DNA of 64,000 bases. Origin: Butyricicoccus sp. Marseille-Q5471 (GTDB lineage Bacteria > Bacillota > Clostridia > Oscillospirales > Butyricicoccaceae). The notes beneath the pieces are model-generated. The model was not told where the DNA came from, searched no databases, and saw only the letters and a program-made list of their open reading frames with translations. This document shows, piece by piece, positions 42,126 through 50,465 of the stretch. The stretch spans positions 32,460 through 96,459 of the forward strand of contig NZ_CATNVC010000010.1 of assembly GCF_951230135.1 (NCBI RefSeq), in the 5' to 3' direction. The position numbers and the translations under genes are program-made. Each line of letters begins with the position of its first letter. Within the stretch, counting starts at the first letter, position 1.

Positions 42126-43499
42126 ATGGCCCTGTCTATTCAACCCTATATTGACCAAAAGAAGACAATTCACCTCATTGGTATCGGCGGCGTTTCAATG
42201 AATTCGCTCGCCGAGCTTCTGCTTTCAATGGACGTACCGGTCACCGGCTCTGATCGCAGCGAATCCCCGGTGACGGATCGGCTCGAACGTCTGGGGGCGC
42301 GTATTACTTACGCGCATCTGGCGGAAAATGTGGATGGTGCGGCGCTGATTGTCCGTACAGCCGCAGTGCATGATGACAACCCGGAGATTATTCGCGCGCG
42401 GGAGCTCGGTATCCCTGTGATGGAACGCGCCGAAGCGTGGGGACATCTGATGCGCGATTACGAACACGTTGTCTGCCTCTCCGGCACACACGGCAAAACA
42501 ACGAGCACCTCGATGATGACGCTGATTACGATGGAGGCCGCGCTCGACCCCACCGTAATGGTCGGCAGCCATCTGCCGGCGATCGATGGTACGCTGCGCA
42601 TCGGCGGTAAGGGATGTTTTGTGGCCGAAAGCTGCGAATACTGCAATTCATTCCTGAACTTTGCGCCGACCGTGGCGGTCGTGCTCAATGTTGAAGCCGA
42701 TCATCTGGATTTCTTTAAGGATATCAACGATATCATTCACTCCTTCCGCTCGTTCTGCGAGCTGACGCCGATGAGCGGTCTGGTCGTCGTGAATGCAGAT
42801 GATGCAAATGCAATGCGCTGTGTGGATGGTATCAACCGTGCGGTCAAGTCGTTCGGCCTGTCCGAAACGGCCAATGTACGCGCGGTCGACGTGGAAGATG
42901 TGAATGGGTACTACCGCTTTACAGTCATGATTGACGGCGAAACGTACGCCAAAGTCAAGCTGTCCGTTCCCGGACGGCATAATATGCTCAACGCGTTGGC
43001 TTGCTGTGCGGCTTCCTCCTTCCTTGGTATTTCGGGCGAGGTTGCAGCACGCGGCCTGAATAAGTTTACCGGCTCATCCCGCCGGTTCCAGCTGGTTGGC
43101 AAGATGCCGTGCGGTGCGACAGTGGTGGACGATTATGCACACCATCCGAGCGAAATGCGTGCGACGCTGTCGGCGGCAAAGGAGATGCACTTTGATCGCA
43201 TTCTGTGCGCGTTTCAGTCGCACACCTATACACGCACCAAAGCGTTGTTCGGAGATTTTGTTGAGGCGCTGAAGATGTGCGATTTGGCGGTGCTTGCCCC
43301 TATTTATGCGGCGCGTGAGCAAAATACGATCGGCATTTATGCAAGTGATCTTGCGGCACGGGTGCCGGGCGCGGTTGCATTTGACAGCTTTGATGAGATT
43401 ATTGATTATATTCGCCGAGAGGCGAGGCCGGGCGATTTGGTTCTGACCATGGGAGCCGGCAATATCAATGAAATCGGGCCAAAGCTGATTGAAGGATAA
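42126..43499 (+). CDS. murC: UDP-N-acetylmuramate-L-alanine ligase
   Basis: A 457-residue Mur ligase. 'IHLIGIGGVSMNSLAELLL' is the N-terminal UMAG-binding Rossmann motif, 'CLSGTHGKTTSTSMM' the ATP P-loop, 'NVEADHLDFF' the metal-binding His/Asp segment and 'VVDDYAHHPSEMRATL' the C-terminal MurC signature. It adds the first L-Ala of the peptidoglycan stem peptide in the cytoplasm. The start is ATG at 42126 with GAGGAGG upstream; a TTG at 42108 overlaps that site and is rejected. Confidence 0.95.
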   Translation: MALSIQPYIDQKKTIHLIGIGGVSMNSLAELLLSMDVPVTGSDRSESPVTDRLERLGARITYAHLAENVDGAALIVRTAAVHDDNPEIIRARELGIPVMERAEAWGHLMRDYEHVVCLSGTHGKTTSTSMMTLITMEAALDPTVMVGSHLPAIDGTLRIGGKGCFVAESCEYCNSFLNFAPTVAVVLNVEADHLDFFKDINDIIHSFRSFCELTPMSGLVVVNADDANAMRCVDGINRAVKSFGLSETANVRAVDVEDVNGYYRFTVMIDGETYAKVKLSVPGRHNMLNALACCAASSFLGISGEVAARGLNKFTGSSRRFQLVGKMPCGATVVDDYAHHPSEMRATLSAAKEMHFDRILCAFQSHTYTRTKALFGDFVEALKMCDLAVLAPIYAAREQNTIGIYASDLAARVPGAVAFDSFDEIIDYIRREARPGDLVLTMGAGNINEIGPKLIEG

Positions 43500-43505
43500 T
43501 AGAAA

Positions 43506-43540
43506 GAAGAGACGCGTTGTGTGACGCGTCTTTTTTTCTC
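43506..43540 (+). terminator. murC terminator
   Basis: AGACGCGT/ACGCGTCT with a short loop is followed by a run of seven T. Confidence 0.85.
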
Positions 43541-43568
43541 AAGATTTGAAAAAAATACGCACGCAAGC

Positions 43569-43597
43569 TTGACAAAAATCATAAACTGGTGCATAAT
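43569..43597 (+). promoter_or_regulatory. Promoter of the cytidylate kinase-like gene
   Basis: TTGACA (43569-43574), 17 bases and CATAAT (43592-43597) lie 56 bases before the gene. Confidence 0.75.
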
Positions 43598-43653
43598 AAG
43601 CATGTAAAGATTGTATATATTGTATAATCTTCGATTGGTAAGGAGGGTGCGTT

Positions 43654-44265
43654 ATGAGTAACAATTTAATTATTACCATAGGTCGTGAATACGGAACAGG
43701 TGGCCGTGAAATCGGACAAAAGCTAGCGCTCCGCCTTGGTATTGCGTTCTATGACCGCGAATTAATCACACGCGCGGCCAAGAAGACCGGCTTTGATGAA
43801 AAGCTGTTTGATCAGCTGGATAAGCGTGCAACCAACAGCTTCCTCTATTCGCTGACCATGTTCGGCTCAGTCGGCCTGAACGGTATGAGCTTGACCGATC
43901 AGCTGTATCTGGCTCAGTCCAATACCATTCGCGAAATGGCGGAGGACGGTCCGTGCGTCATCGTTGGCCGCTGTGCAGACCATGTGCTGCGCGATTTCCC
44001 AAATCGCTTTGATTTCTTTATCCACGGCTCAATTGAGGATCGTGTGAAGCGGATTCAGACCTGCGGGGATTACGAAATTGAGGGTAAAACACCGGAAGCG
44101 GCACTGGAAAAGATGGATAAACAGCGCTCTACATACTATAACTACTACACCGGTAAGGTATGGGGCAAGTGCGACCATTATGACTTGTGCGTCAATGCAG
44201 GCCGTCTGGGCGTTGAAAACGCGACGGAGATTATGCTGCATTACGTTGACAAGCTGAAAAAGTAG
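43654..44265 (+). CDS. Cytidylate kinase-like family protein
   Basis: A 203-residue nucleoside-monophosphate-kinase-fold protein. 'ITIGREYGTGGREIGQKLAL' (residues 7-26) replaces the classic Walker A of Cmk with the G-x-G-G-R version of the cytidylate-kinase-like family. 'CVIVGRCADHVL' and the lid region 'RVKRIQTCGDYEIEGKTPEA' follow. The natural substrate of this family is not established; it is common in clostridia beside true cmk elsewhere. It is a single-gene unit with its own promoter and terminator. Confidence 0.85.
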   Translation: MSNNLIITIGREYGTGGREIGQKLALRLGIAFYDRELITRAAKKTGFDEKLFDQLDKRATNSFLYSLTMFGSVGLNGMSLTDQLYLAQSNTIREMAEDGPCVIVGRCADHVLRDFPNRFDFFIHGSIEDRVKRIQTCGDYEIEGKTPEAALEKMDKQRSTYYNYYTGKVWGKCDHYDLCVNAGRLGVENATEIMLHYVDKLKK

Positions 44266-44298
44266 ACCCTGTTGCATGGGGGAAGAAGAGAAGAGGGC

Positions 44299-44327
44299 AA
44301 ACGCCGCCGTGTCTACGGCGGCGTTTT
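44299..44327 (+). terminator. Terminator of the kinase-like gene
   Basis: AAACGCCGCCGT/ACGGCGGCGTTT with a 4-base loop and following Ts, 33 bases after the stop codon. Confidence 0.85.
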
Positions 44328-44333
44328 GCTGCA

Positions 44334-44362
44334 AAAAAAGACCGGTCAGATGACCGGCCTTT
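44334..44362 (-). terminator. Terminator of the niacin transporter gene
   Basis: On the minus strand GGCCGGTCATCTGACCGGTC is followed by a T-run; the stem is 8-9 bp and lies just after the stop at 44367. Confidence 0.75.
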
Positions 44363-44366
44363 GTGT

Positions 44367-44924
44367 TTATGCAGTTTTTGCACCAGCCTTGCGGATGGAG
44401 CAAATCGGTTTCCAAACCAGAATCGAAATACCGTAGTCAATCATCGAATGAATCGCAGTGCCAAGTCCGACCAGCAGCAGCACGCTCATCACGAAGCCGT
44501 TGGCAAGCTGCTCGGGCTTAAAGAGTGAGCCTGCAAAGAAGAAGGGGGTCACGACTGCGATTTCCGCCGCGGCATGCAGCAACGCAATCAGCAGGTTGAA
44601 CACCGTGCTCTGCACCGGATGGTTAATGGTTTCGGGATGGCGGCGCAGATACCATGCACCGGCCAGCGCAAACACAATGTGAGACGCGGCTCGCAGCGCG
44701 ATAATCGGCGGTGTGGTGAAAAAGAAGCCGAGCGTTGTGCCGAGGCAGACGGCGGCGGCGACACCGGGCGAAATGAACATGGCAATGAAAATTGCCACGT
44801 GGCTAGCGAGCGTGAACGACATCGGGCCGAGCACGACCTTAGGCATGAACATAGGTACAACGATACCGACGGCGCAGAGTACACCGGCAAATACCAGATT
44901 GGTGAGGCTGTTCTGTTTGGTCAT
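44367..44924 (-). CDS. niaX: ECF transporter S component, probably niacin
   Basis: A 185-residue membrane protein with about six hydrophobic helices ('LVFAGVLCAVGIVVPMFMPK', 'FTLASHVAIFIAMFISPGVA'). Length and pattern fit the substrate-binding S component of an energy-coupling factor vitamin transporter. The start is ATG at 44924 with AAAGGAA upstream. The niacin assignment comes from context: its promoter carries a GTGTC-N2-GACAC site overlapping the -35 box, and niaR, encoding the niacin-responsive repressor, is about 500 bases away. The ATPase and T subunits are not in this window. Confidence 0.7.
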   Translation of the reverse strand: MTKQNSLTNLVFAGVLCAVGIVVPMFMPKVVLGPMSFTLASHVAIFIAMFISPGVAAAVCLGTTLGFFFTTPPIIALRAASHIVFALAGAWYLRRHPETINHPVQSTVFNLLIALLHAAAEIAVVTPFFFAGSLFKPEQLANGFVMSVLLLVGLGTAIHSMIDYGISILVWKPICSIRKAGAKTA

Positions 44925-44962
44925 AATGAGGATTCCTTTCATTTGTCTGTTTACCGAGGTTC

Positions 44963-44996
44963 AGTATACAGCAAAGTATGCCACGTGTCAAGACAC
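44963..44996 (-). promoter_or_regulatory. niaX promoter with NiaR-type operator
   Basis: On the minus strand TTGACA (44991-44986), 17 bases and TATACT (44968-44963) form a consensus promoter. GTGTC-AA-GACAC (44985-44996) overlaps the -35 box and resembles the palindromic TGTC/GACA core of NiaR boxes. Confidence 0.7.
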
Positions 44997-45018
44997 CTGT
45001 TAAACAAAATTGTCAGGT

Positions 45019-45047
45019 TGCACAGCGGTACAGGATGTGATATAGTA
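45019..45047 (+). promoter_or_regulatory. Promoter of the zincin-like protease gene
   Basis: TTGCAC (45019-45024), 17 bases and TATAGT (45042-45047), 22 bases before the ATG at 45069. Confidence 0.7.
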
Positions 45048-45068
45048 GGTGCGAAAGGAACGGTACTT

Positions 45069-45449
45069 ATGATTTCTATTGATGAATTTGAAGATTTGCT
45101 TGATGAAATCGCGCAGGAGATACCGCCGGTGTTTTTCGAAGAACTCAACGGCGGCATTTTGGTCGATCCGGGGCATCCATGCCATCCGGAGAGTGTAGAC
45201 GGCAATTTGTATATCATGGGCGAATACCGTGTCCATCCTGCGATGGGCAAGTATATTGTCATCTACTACGGTTCCTTCCGAATGGCGTACAGTGAACTGC
45301 CGCTCGCGGAACTGCGGGGGGAGATGCGCCGCGTGCTGCTGCATGAATTTCGTCATCATGTGGAAGGCCGCGCAGGACTGCGTGATTTGGAGATTTTCGA
45401 CGCGGAACAAATTGCGGGTTATAAAGCAGAACATAAAAAAGAAGGCTGA
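45069..45449 (+). CDS. Minimal zincin-like metallopeptidase
   Basis: A 126-residue protein with a zinc-protease motif: 'LLHEFRHHVEGRAGLRDLE' contains HExxH (His-Glu-Phe-Arg-His) and a downstream acidic residue that could complete the site. The N-terminal half ('FEDLLDEIAQEIPPVFFEEL') fits the small MTZ/zincin_1 family, whose substrates are unknown. The start is ATG at 45069 after AAAGGAACGG; the longer frame reaching back to 44574 overlaps niaX antisense and is rejected. No signal peptide. Confidence 0.85.
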   Translation: MISIDEFEDLLDEIAQEIPPVFFEELNGGILVDPGHPCHPESVDGNLYIMGEYRVHPAMGKYIVIYYGSFRMAYSELPLAELRGEMRRVLLHEFRHHVEGRAGLRDLEIFDAEQIAGYKAEHKKEG

Positions 45450-45473
45450 CCGGTTGGGGTCAGCCTTCTTTTT
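45435..45473. terminator. Bidirectional terminator, zincin / niaR
   Basis: AAGAAGGCTGACC/GGTCAGCCTTCTT with flanking A and T runs between two convergent genes. Confidence 0.88.
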
Positions 45474-45996
45474 CGGATTCTGTCACCAGAAACTGTTTTT
45501 CCTGCAGTGCGGTGATAATACGCCCCAACGCCGCTTCATCCGCGGCGCGAATGCGGTGCAGGTGAATACCGCCGGTCAAATCGGAAAGCGGCTTTACCTG
45601 ATAGTCAGAAAGCTGCTTTATAAATTCGTCCGCGTCAAAGCGGGAGGAAATATGCAGTTGGCCGCACAACTGGCCGTAGACGGCGTGCTCCACGGTCACG
45701 TCAATCACTGTGCCGCCCAGGTCGACAATGGTGTACAGCTCCTCAAGCAGCCGGTCGTTTGCATGGCGGCAGGCAACGCTGCAGTGAGCGAATACGGGAG
45801 CCGCGGGCTGCGTTTCCAGAACATAGCCGCGCGGGGTCGCCAACACGGCCAGACCGCCTGCGCGCAGCAATGCAACATCTCCGACGATAATCTGACGGCT
45901 GACACCGCATTGCGTGGCCAGTACGGTCGCACTGACCGGACCGGGAGCGGAGAGCAGCATTTGTTTGATTTTTTGGCGCCGTTCGCCTGCGTTCAT
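45460..45996 (-). CDS. niaR: Niacin-responsive transcriptional repressor NiaR
   Basis: A 178-residue protein. An N-terminal winged HTH ('VSATVLATQCGVSRQIIVGDVALLRAGG') is followed by the 3H domain named for three histidines: 'PVFAHCSVACRHAND' at the start, 'VIDVTVEHAVYGQ' in the middle and 'GGIHLHRIRAAD' near the end. The regulator represses NAD-precursor uptake and synthesis genes when nicotinic acid is plentiful. The probable target is the niaX promoter at 44963-44996. Confidence 0.93.
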   Translation of the reverse strand: MNAGERRQKIKQMLLSAPGPVSATVLATQCGVSRQIIVGDVALLRAGGLAVLATPRGYVLETQPAAPVFAHCSVACRHANDRLLEELYTIVDLGGTVIDVTVEHAVYGQLCGQLHISSRFDADEFIKQLSDYQVKPLSDLTGGIHLHRIRAADEAALGRIITALQEKQFLVTESEKEG

Positions 45997-46075
45997 CGTC
46001 AGTCACATCCTTTGCTTTCTATCATAGCAAAAGAAAAGGGACTATGCAAGCGGCATAGTCCCAATGCTTTATTTT

Positions 46076-46762
46076 TTAGTCCAACACATAAATGTCTGCA
46101 TACTTGATGCCCAGCTCATAAGCACGGCCGTGCGAGGAGACGCAAACGTCAATACGTGAGCCCTTGATGGCTCCACCGGTGTCCTCAGCGATGAATACAC
46201 CGTAACCGTCGATATAAACGCGGCTGCCCAGCGGGATGATCGAAGAGTCTACCGCGATGGTGCGGCCCTCGGACATCGTGGTGCCCATTGCCGTTTTTGC
46301 ATCCGAACGGCCGTTGCATTCTGCACAGGGGCAGTAGAACGACAGCTTGTAGTTGCCCAGCTTTGTGGCCTGCGACTTGATGGTGTCATCCGCCAGAAGA
46401 GCAGCCGAGTATGCAACCGCCTTGGTTGCAACCGGTTCGCTCAGCAGGGTATTGTACTTTGCGGCAGCGGCGGCCTTTGCCTTGGCTTCCGCCTCGGCCT
46501 TTGCCTTAGCCTCCGCTTCCGCCTTTGCCTTGGCTTCCGCCTCAGCCTTTGCCTTTGCCAGCGCCTGCTCGGCGGTGGTGATTTCAGATGCGGTCAGTGC
46601 AGTGCCGACCGAGGAAGTCAGGTTCGAGGACAGAACAGCGACAGGCGCTGCATCCACGGCTACGGTACTGTCCACAGCGCCGGCCGAAATAGAAGCCAGC
46701 GAACTGATGGCGAGCGCGGCGGCAATCAGCTTGCCAAAGCGCTTTCTCAGATACTTAGACAT
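46076..46762 (-). CDS. Secreted 3D-domain cell-wall protein with Ala/Lys/Glu repeats
   Basis: A 228-residue exported protein. A signal sequence (1-30, 'LIAAALAISSLASISAGAVD') is followed by a helical linker of repeated AEAKAK units (about residues 67-100). The C-terminal 3D domain has 'GTTMSEGRTIAVDSSIIPLG', 'VYIDGYG', 'AEDTGG' and 'RIDVCV', whose three Asp residues form the active site of lytic transglycosylase-like resuscitation enzymes. It probably remodels peptidoglycan. The repeat is visible in DNA at about 46473-46560. Confidence 0.88.
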   Translation of the reverse strand: MSKYLRKRFGKLIAAALAISSLASISAGAVDSTVAVDAAPVAVLSSNLTSSVGTALTASEITTAEQALAKAKAEAEAKAKAEAEAKAKAEAEAKAKAAAAAKYNTLLSEPVATKAVAYSAALLADDTIKSQATKLGNYKLSFYCPCAECNGRSDAKTAMGTTMSEGRTIAVDSSIIPLGSRVYIDGYGVFIAEDTGGAIKGSRIDVCVSSHGRAYELGIKYADIYVLD

Positions 46763-46874
46763 GTGATGAATCTCCTAAATCTGGTGAAAACCCGCGCAGA
46801 GCGCGGCATCGCCGGAGCGATTTGTTTTCGGGTTGTTACTGTTTTGTAGTCGGGTTGTTTCCGATCTGTAACCA

Positions 46875-46903
46875 ATGATACGATATCGTAACCTGTTTGT
46901 CAA
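46875..46903 (-). promoter_or_regulatory. Promoter of the 3D-domain gene
   Basis: On the minus strand TTGACA (46903-46898), 17 bases and TATCAT (46880-46875) give a strong promoter with a leader of about 105 bases. I compared the leader with the c-di-AMP (ydaO) riboswitch often found at such genes and saw no match. Confidence 0.8.
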
Positions 46904-47221
46904 ATGGTTTTTATGAATTCTGTGCAATCCCGCTAATTGTTTTTTGAGTGTAAGGGAAAGCTATGTGTATAATGCTAAAAAGTTCAGCTTTTTTGACAAA
47001 AAGTGGTCTTTCATCATGAAATGGTACGGGGTTACAAAAGGAAATCCTCGATTGGAATAAAGAATTTTGATATGACCATACTGTTTTATAGGATGGCCAA
47101 ACAAAAATTCCTTTACAGCACATTGCCGTTATGGTATTCTGATAGTAAGTGTTTGCAGGCTGTGCGCGGAATGAGCCGCCAATTTGCGGTATGGCCGGTC
47201 TGCGGTTTCACTATAGGAAAT

Positions 47222-47256
47222 AAGACGGAGGAACGGGAATTCATACCGTCTTTTTT
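47222..47256 (+). terminator. Terminator-like hairpin in the RNase J leader
   Basis: AAGACGG/CCGTCTT with an 18-base loop and six T, 70 bases before the RNase J start. The interval 46904-47326 has no other gene. The hairpin could attenuate RNase J, or end a transcript from upstream. Confidence 0.55.
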
Positions 47257-47326
47257 GAAAAGAAGCGGGCAGGAACCCGCATAATTTACGATACTGTAAC
47301 TTGAAAAGGAAAGTGATAAAACGATT

Positions 47327-48985
47327 ATGAAAGAAAAACTGAAAATTATACCGCTGGGCGGTCTCAATGAGATTGGCAAGAACATGACGGTGATCGAGTA
47401 CGGAAACGACATCATTGTTATCGACTGCGGCATTGCATTCCCGGATGACGACATGCTGGGCGTGGATCTGGTAATTCCGGATACGACGTACCTAAAGCGC
47501 AACTTGTCTAAGCTGCGCGGCTATCTCATTACGCACGGACATGAGGATCACATCGGTGCCATCCCGTACGTGCTGCGTGAGGCCAATGCGCCGGTGTATG
47601 CCACCAAGCTGACCTGCGGTATTGTCGAGACTAAGCTGTCGGAGCATAAGATGCCTCAGAAGGTCAAGCTCAACCGCGTGAAGGCGGGGGACTCGATTAA
47701 GCTGGGCTGCTTCAAGATTGAGTTCATCCACACCAATCACTCGATTGCCGACTCGGTTGCGCTGGCGATTACGACGCCGCTCGGTGTGCTGGTGCACACG
47801 GGCGACTTTAAGATTGACCTGACGCCGGCCTATGGTGAGATGATCGATTTGGTGCGCTTCGGTGAACTGGGCAAGAAGGGTGTGCTCGCGCTGATGAGCG
47901 ATTCGACCAACGTTGAGCGCCCGGGTTATACGCCGAGCGAGAAAATCGTCGGCAAGTCGCTCGAGCGGTTTATTACCGAGAGCGATCAGCGCATCATCAT
48001 TGCCACCTTTGCCTCGAACGTGTCCCGTTTACAGCAGATTTTGGACATTGCAAACCGCAGCGGCCGAAGGGTTGCAGTCTGCGGACGCAGCATGGAAAAA
48101 ATCTCGCAGGTTGCGGGCAGCCTGGGCTATTTAAAGGATACCGGCAAGTGCATGATCGACATTGCGGAAATCAAGCGCTACCCGCGTGAGCAGCTGATTA
48201 TTGTTTCCACCGGTTCGCAGGGCGAGACGATGTCGGCGCTTTATCGTATGGCCTACGGCAGCCACAAGCAGGTAGAGGTCACCTCGGGCGACCGTATTCT
48301 GATTGCGGCTTCGGCGATTCCCGGTAACGAGAAGTCGGTCAGTAACATGGTGAACGAGCTGTATAAGCTGGGTGCAGAGGTCATTTATGACCGCTCGGCC
48401 GCCATCCATGTTTCAGGTCACGCCTGCCAGGAAGAGCTGAAAATGATGCTCGCGCTGTGCAAGCCCAAGTATTTCATTCCGGTACATGGCGAGCACCGTA
48501 TGCTCAAGATGCACGCGGCGTTGGCGCATGAAATGGGCGTGAGCCCGAAGAACACCATCGTGACAGAAATCGGCCGTCCGGTCGAAATCGGCGAAAACTC
48601 GGCGCGTCTGGCCAATCCCGTTCCGGCCGGCCGCCTGCTCGTTGACGGACTGGGCATTGGTGACGTCGGTACTGCGGTGCTGCGCGACCGTAAGCATCTG
48701 TCTGAGGACGGTTTGCTCGTGGTTGTCGTTACCGTTGATGCGACGACCGGTGTCGTGATTGCAGGACCGGATATCGTATCCCGCGGCTTTGTTTATGTCA
48801 AGGAAGCTGAGGGTCTGATGGAAGAACTGCGCAAGCTGTCGCAGGCTGCGCTGGAGCGCTGCTCTTCTGAGGGCGCGCGCGACTGGAACAGCCTCAAGAC
48901 CGCCATCAAGGGCGACCTGAGCGACTACCTGTTCAAAAAAACCAAGCGCAGCCCGATGGTGCTGCCGATTATCATGGAAATCTAA
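47327..48985 (+). CDS. rnj: Ribonuclease J
   Basis: A 552-residue metallo-beta-lactamase-fold RNase with 5' exonuclease and endonuclease activity, central to mRNA decay in Firmicutes. 'THGHEDHIGAIPYVL' supplies the two-zinc site, 'HTGDFKIDLTP' and 'VHGEHRMLKMHA' the remaining ligands. The beta-CASP domain ('LMSDSTNVERPGYTPSEK', 'IIATFASNVSRLQQI') and the C-terminal domain are present. The start is ATG at 47327 after AAAGGAAAG. Confidence 0.96.
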   Translation: MKEKLKIIPLGGLNEIGKNMTVIEYGNDIIVIDCGIAFPDDDMLGVDLVIPDTTYLKRNLSKLRGYLITHGHEDHIGAIPYVLREANAPVYATKLTCGIVETKLSEHKMPQKVKLNRVKAGDSIKLGCFKIEFIHTNHSIADSVALAITTPLGVLVHTGDFKIDLTPAYGEMIDLVRFGELGKKGVLALMSDSTNVERPGYTPSEKIVGKSLERFITESDQRIIIATFASNVSRLQQILDIANRSGRRVAVCGRSMEKISQVAGSLGYLKDTGKCMIDIAEIKRYPREQLIIVSTGSQGETMSALYRMAYGSHKQVEVTSGDRILIAASAIPGNEKSVSNMVNELYKLGAEVIYDRSAAIHVSGHACQEELKMMLALCKPKYFIPVHGEHRMLKMHAALAHEMGVSPKNTIVTEIGRPVEIGENSARLANPVPAGRLLVDGLGIGDVGTAVLRDRKHLSEDGLLVVVVTVDATTGVVIAGPDIVSRGFVYVKEAEGLMEELRKLSQAALERCSSEGARDWNSLKTAIKGDLSDYLFKKTKRSPMVLPIIMEI

Positions 48986-48987
48986 AA

Positions 48988-49022
48988 GTAAAGCGGCTGT
49001 CCGATGGACAGCCGCTTTTTTG
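48988..49022 (+). terminator. rnj terminator
   Basis: AAAGCGGCTGTCC/GGACAGCCGCTTT with a 3-base loop and a T-run. Confidence 0.9.
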
Positions 49023-49063
49023 TTTGCTATACTTACCTTATATAATGATAGGGGATGAGTGTA

Positions 49064-49870
49064 ATGACGGTTTGGGCAATGTATTGGAGCGCGACCGGAA
49101 CAACGGAAAAGGTAGTTACGACCATTGCGCAGACAACTGCGGCGTGTCTGGGGGCGGCATTTCAGTCCTACGACTTTACACTGCCGGGCATGCGGGAGCA
49201 TGCGCCGGAATTCATGGCGGATGATCTGGTCGTGTTTGGCACGCCGACCTATGCGGGGCGTGTGCCCAATGTGCTGCTGCCGTACTTGACGACGGTGCGT
49301 GGCAATGGCGCGCTCGCTGTTCCGATTGTACTGTTTGGCAACCGCAATTTTGACGATGCACTCATTGAGCTGCGCGATATTCTGGCGGCAGACGGCTTTC
49401 GTCCGTTTGCGGCGGCGGCCTTTGTGGGAGAGCATTCCTTCTCGAATACCCTCGCCGCCGGACGACCGGATGCAGACGATTTGGCGCTTGCGGTGCGCTT
49501 TGCAGAGCAGGTGGCGAATCGGCTGCGGGACGGCCGAGTGGATTTGATTGAGGTGGACGGTCGTGCCGAGGGGCAGCGAACTTACTATCAGCCGCGCGAC
49601 CGGGCGGGAAATCCAATCGATATTCGCCGCGTTAAGCCGAACACGAGCGATGCGTGCGATGATTGCGGATTATGTGCTGCGGCGTGTCCGATGGGATCAA
49701 TCGACCTGCAGGATGTGAGAAACTATGTCGGCATCTGCATCAAATGCGGTGCATGCGTTAAAAAATGTCCTCATGGTGCCAAGTATTACGATGATTCGGG
49801 TTATTTGTATCACAAGGCCGAACTCGAGGCGGAGTATCAGCGACGCGCAGAGCCTTCTTGCTACATATAA
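49064..49870 (+). CDS. EFR1-type flavodoxin-ferredoxin fusion
   Basis: A 268-residue fusion. An N-terminal flavodoxin-like domain ('MYWSATGTTEKVVTTIAQ' FMN loop, 'VVFGTPTYAGRVPNVLLPYL') is followed by two 4Fe-4S motifs at the C-terminus ('CDDCGLCAAACP' and 'CIKCGACVKKCP'). The EFR1 family is frequent in anaerobes as an electron shuttle of unknown partner. ATG 49064 has better SD spacing (AGGGG) than 49055. A terminator follows immediately. Confidence 0.9.
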   Translation: MTVWAMYWSATGTTEKVVTTIAQTTAACLGAAFQSYDFTLPGMREHAPEFMADDLVVFGTPTYAGRVPNVLLPYLTTVRGNGALAVPIVLFGNRNFDDALIELRDILAADGFRPFAAAAFVGEHSFSNTLAAGRPDADDLALAVRFAEQVANRLRDGRVDLIEVDGRAEGQRTYYQPRDRAGNPIDIRRVKPNTSDACDDCGLCAAACPMGSIDLQDVRNYVGICIKCGACVKKCPHGAKYYDDSGYLYHKAELEAEYQRRAEPSCYI

Positions 49871-49903
49871 AGAAAAAGGGCGGCTGTCAAAGCCGCCCTT
49901 TCG
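49871..49903. terminator. Bidirectional terminator
   Basis: AAAGGGCGGCT/AGCCGCCCTTT stem between convergent genes. Confidence 0.85.
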
Positions 49904-49904
49904 A

Positions 49905-50444
49905 TTATGCCTGATACATGCCAATCTGACTCAGTGCTTCAATCATGTCGTCGATGGTTTCACCGCCGATTTCCAGACTTTCGGCCATGCCGGGATGCTC
50001 TTCGGAAAACGTGTCCCACGCGGTGGTGAGTCGTTCGACACGCTCGACGCCGAAACGTTCAAGCAGGGGTATAAAACGCATAAGATTCGGTGAATAAATT
50101 GAAATCACCTTGTATTTCTGAATGAAAATCTCCTCTTCGCTTTCGTGGGACGCGAGCGCAAAGGAGGACAGCCCGTCCTGATACAGCAGCTCGCCATAGC
50201 CGTCCAGAATGGTGGCCAGCTGCTTTTTGGTCATGCCGTCGAGGTAGTAGACCAGCTCGCTGTTTTCTGCATCCGGATGCACAGCCAGAAACAGCGGGGC
50301 GGGCAGCATGGCGTAAAACGCCTGCACAAATTCGGGCAGCTTATCAAAGCTAAGATTAAGTGTCAGCGTGTCGCCCTCGACCTGATACTGCTCAAAAAGC
50401 TGCTCGGGGAAGGGAACGGTAACGCCTGCGGCGGTTTGAATCAT
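49905..50444 (-). CDS. Unrecognised 179-residue protein
   Basis: I do not recognise this acidic, cytosolic protein. It has a beta-rich N-terminal half ('VEGDTLTLNLSFDKLPEFVQ'), then 'VYYLDGMTKKQLATILDGYG' and a helical acidic C-terminus ('MAESLEIGGETIDDMIEALS'). There are no cysteines, membrane segments or known catalytic motifs. It is 20 bases downstream of birA on the same strand and may be co-transcribed with it. A role cannot be assigned. Confidence 0.75.
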   Translation of the reverse strand: MIQTAAGVTVPFPEQLFEQYQVEGDTLTLNLSFDKLPEFVQAFYAMLPAPLFLAVHPDAENSELVYYLDGMTKKQLATILDGYGELLYQDGLSSFALASHESEEEIFIQKYKVISIYSPNLMRFIPLLERFGVERVERLTTAWDTFSEEHPGMAESLEIGGETIDDMIEALSQIGMYQA

Positions 50445-50465
50445 ATTTTAACTACTCCTTGTGAA

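Noticed and set aside
44574..45068. Long N-terminal extension of the zincin-like protease
   Set aside because: It runs antisense to the niacin transporter gene and its promoter and has no ribosome-binding site; the ATG at 45069 is well supported.
46473..46560. Repeat array as a CRISPR
   Set aside because: The repeats are short, directly adjacent, in frame and encode AEAKAK units of a secreted protein.
46763..46874. c-di-AMP (ydaO) riboswitch before the 3D-domain gene
   Set aside because: The 105-base leader is too short for that riboswitch and its conserved blocks are not seen.
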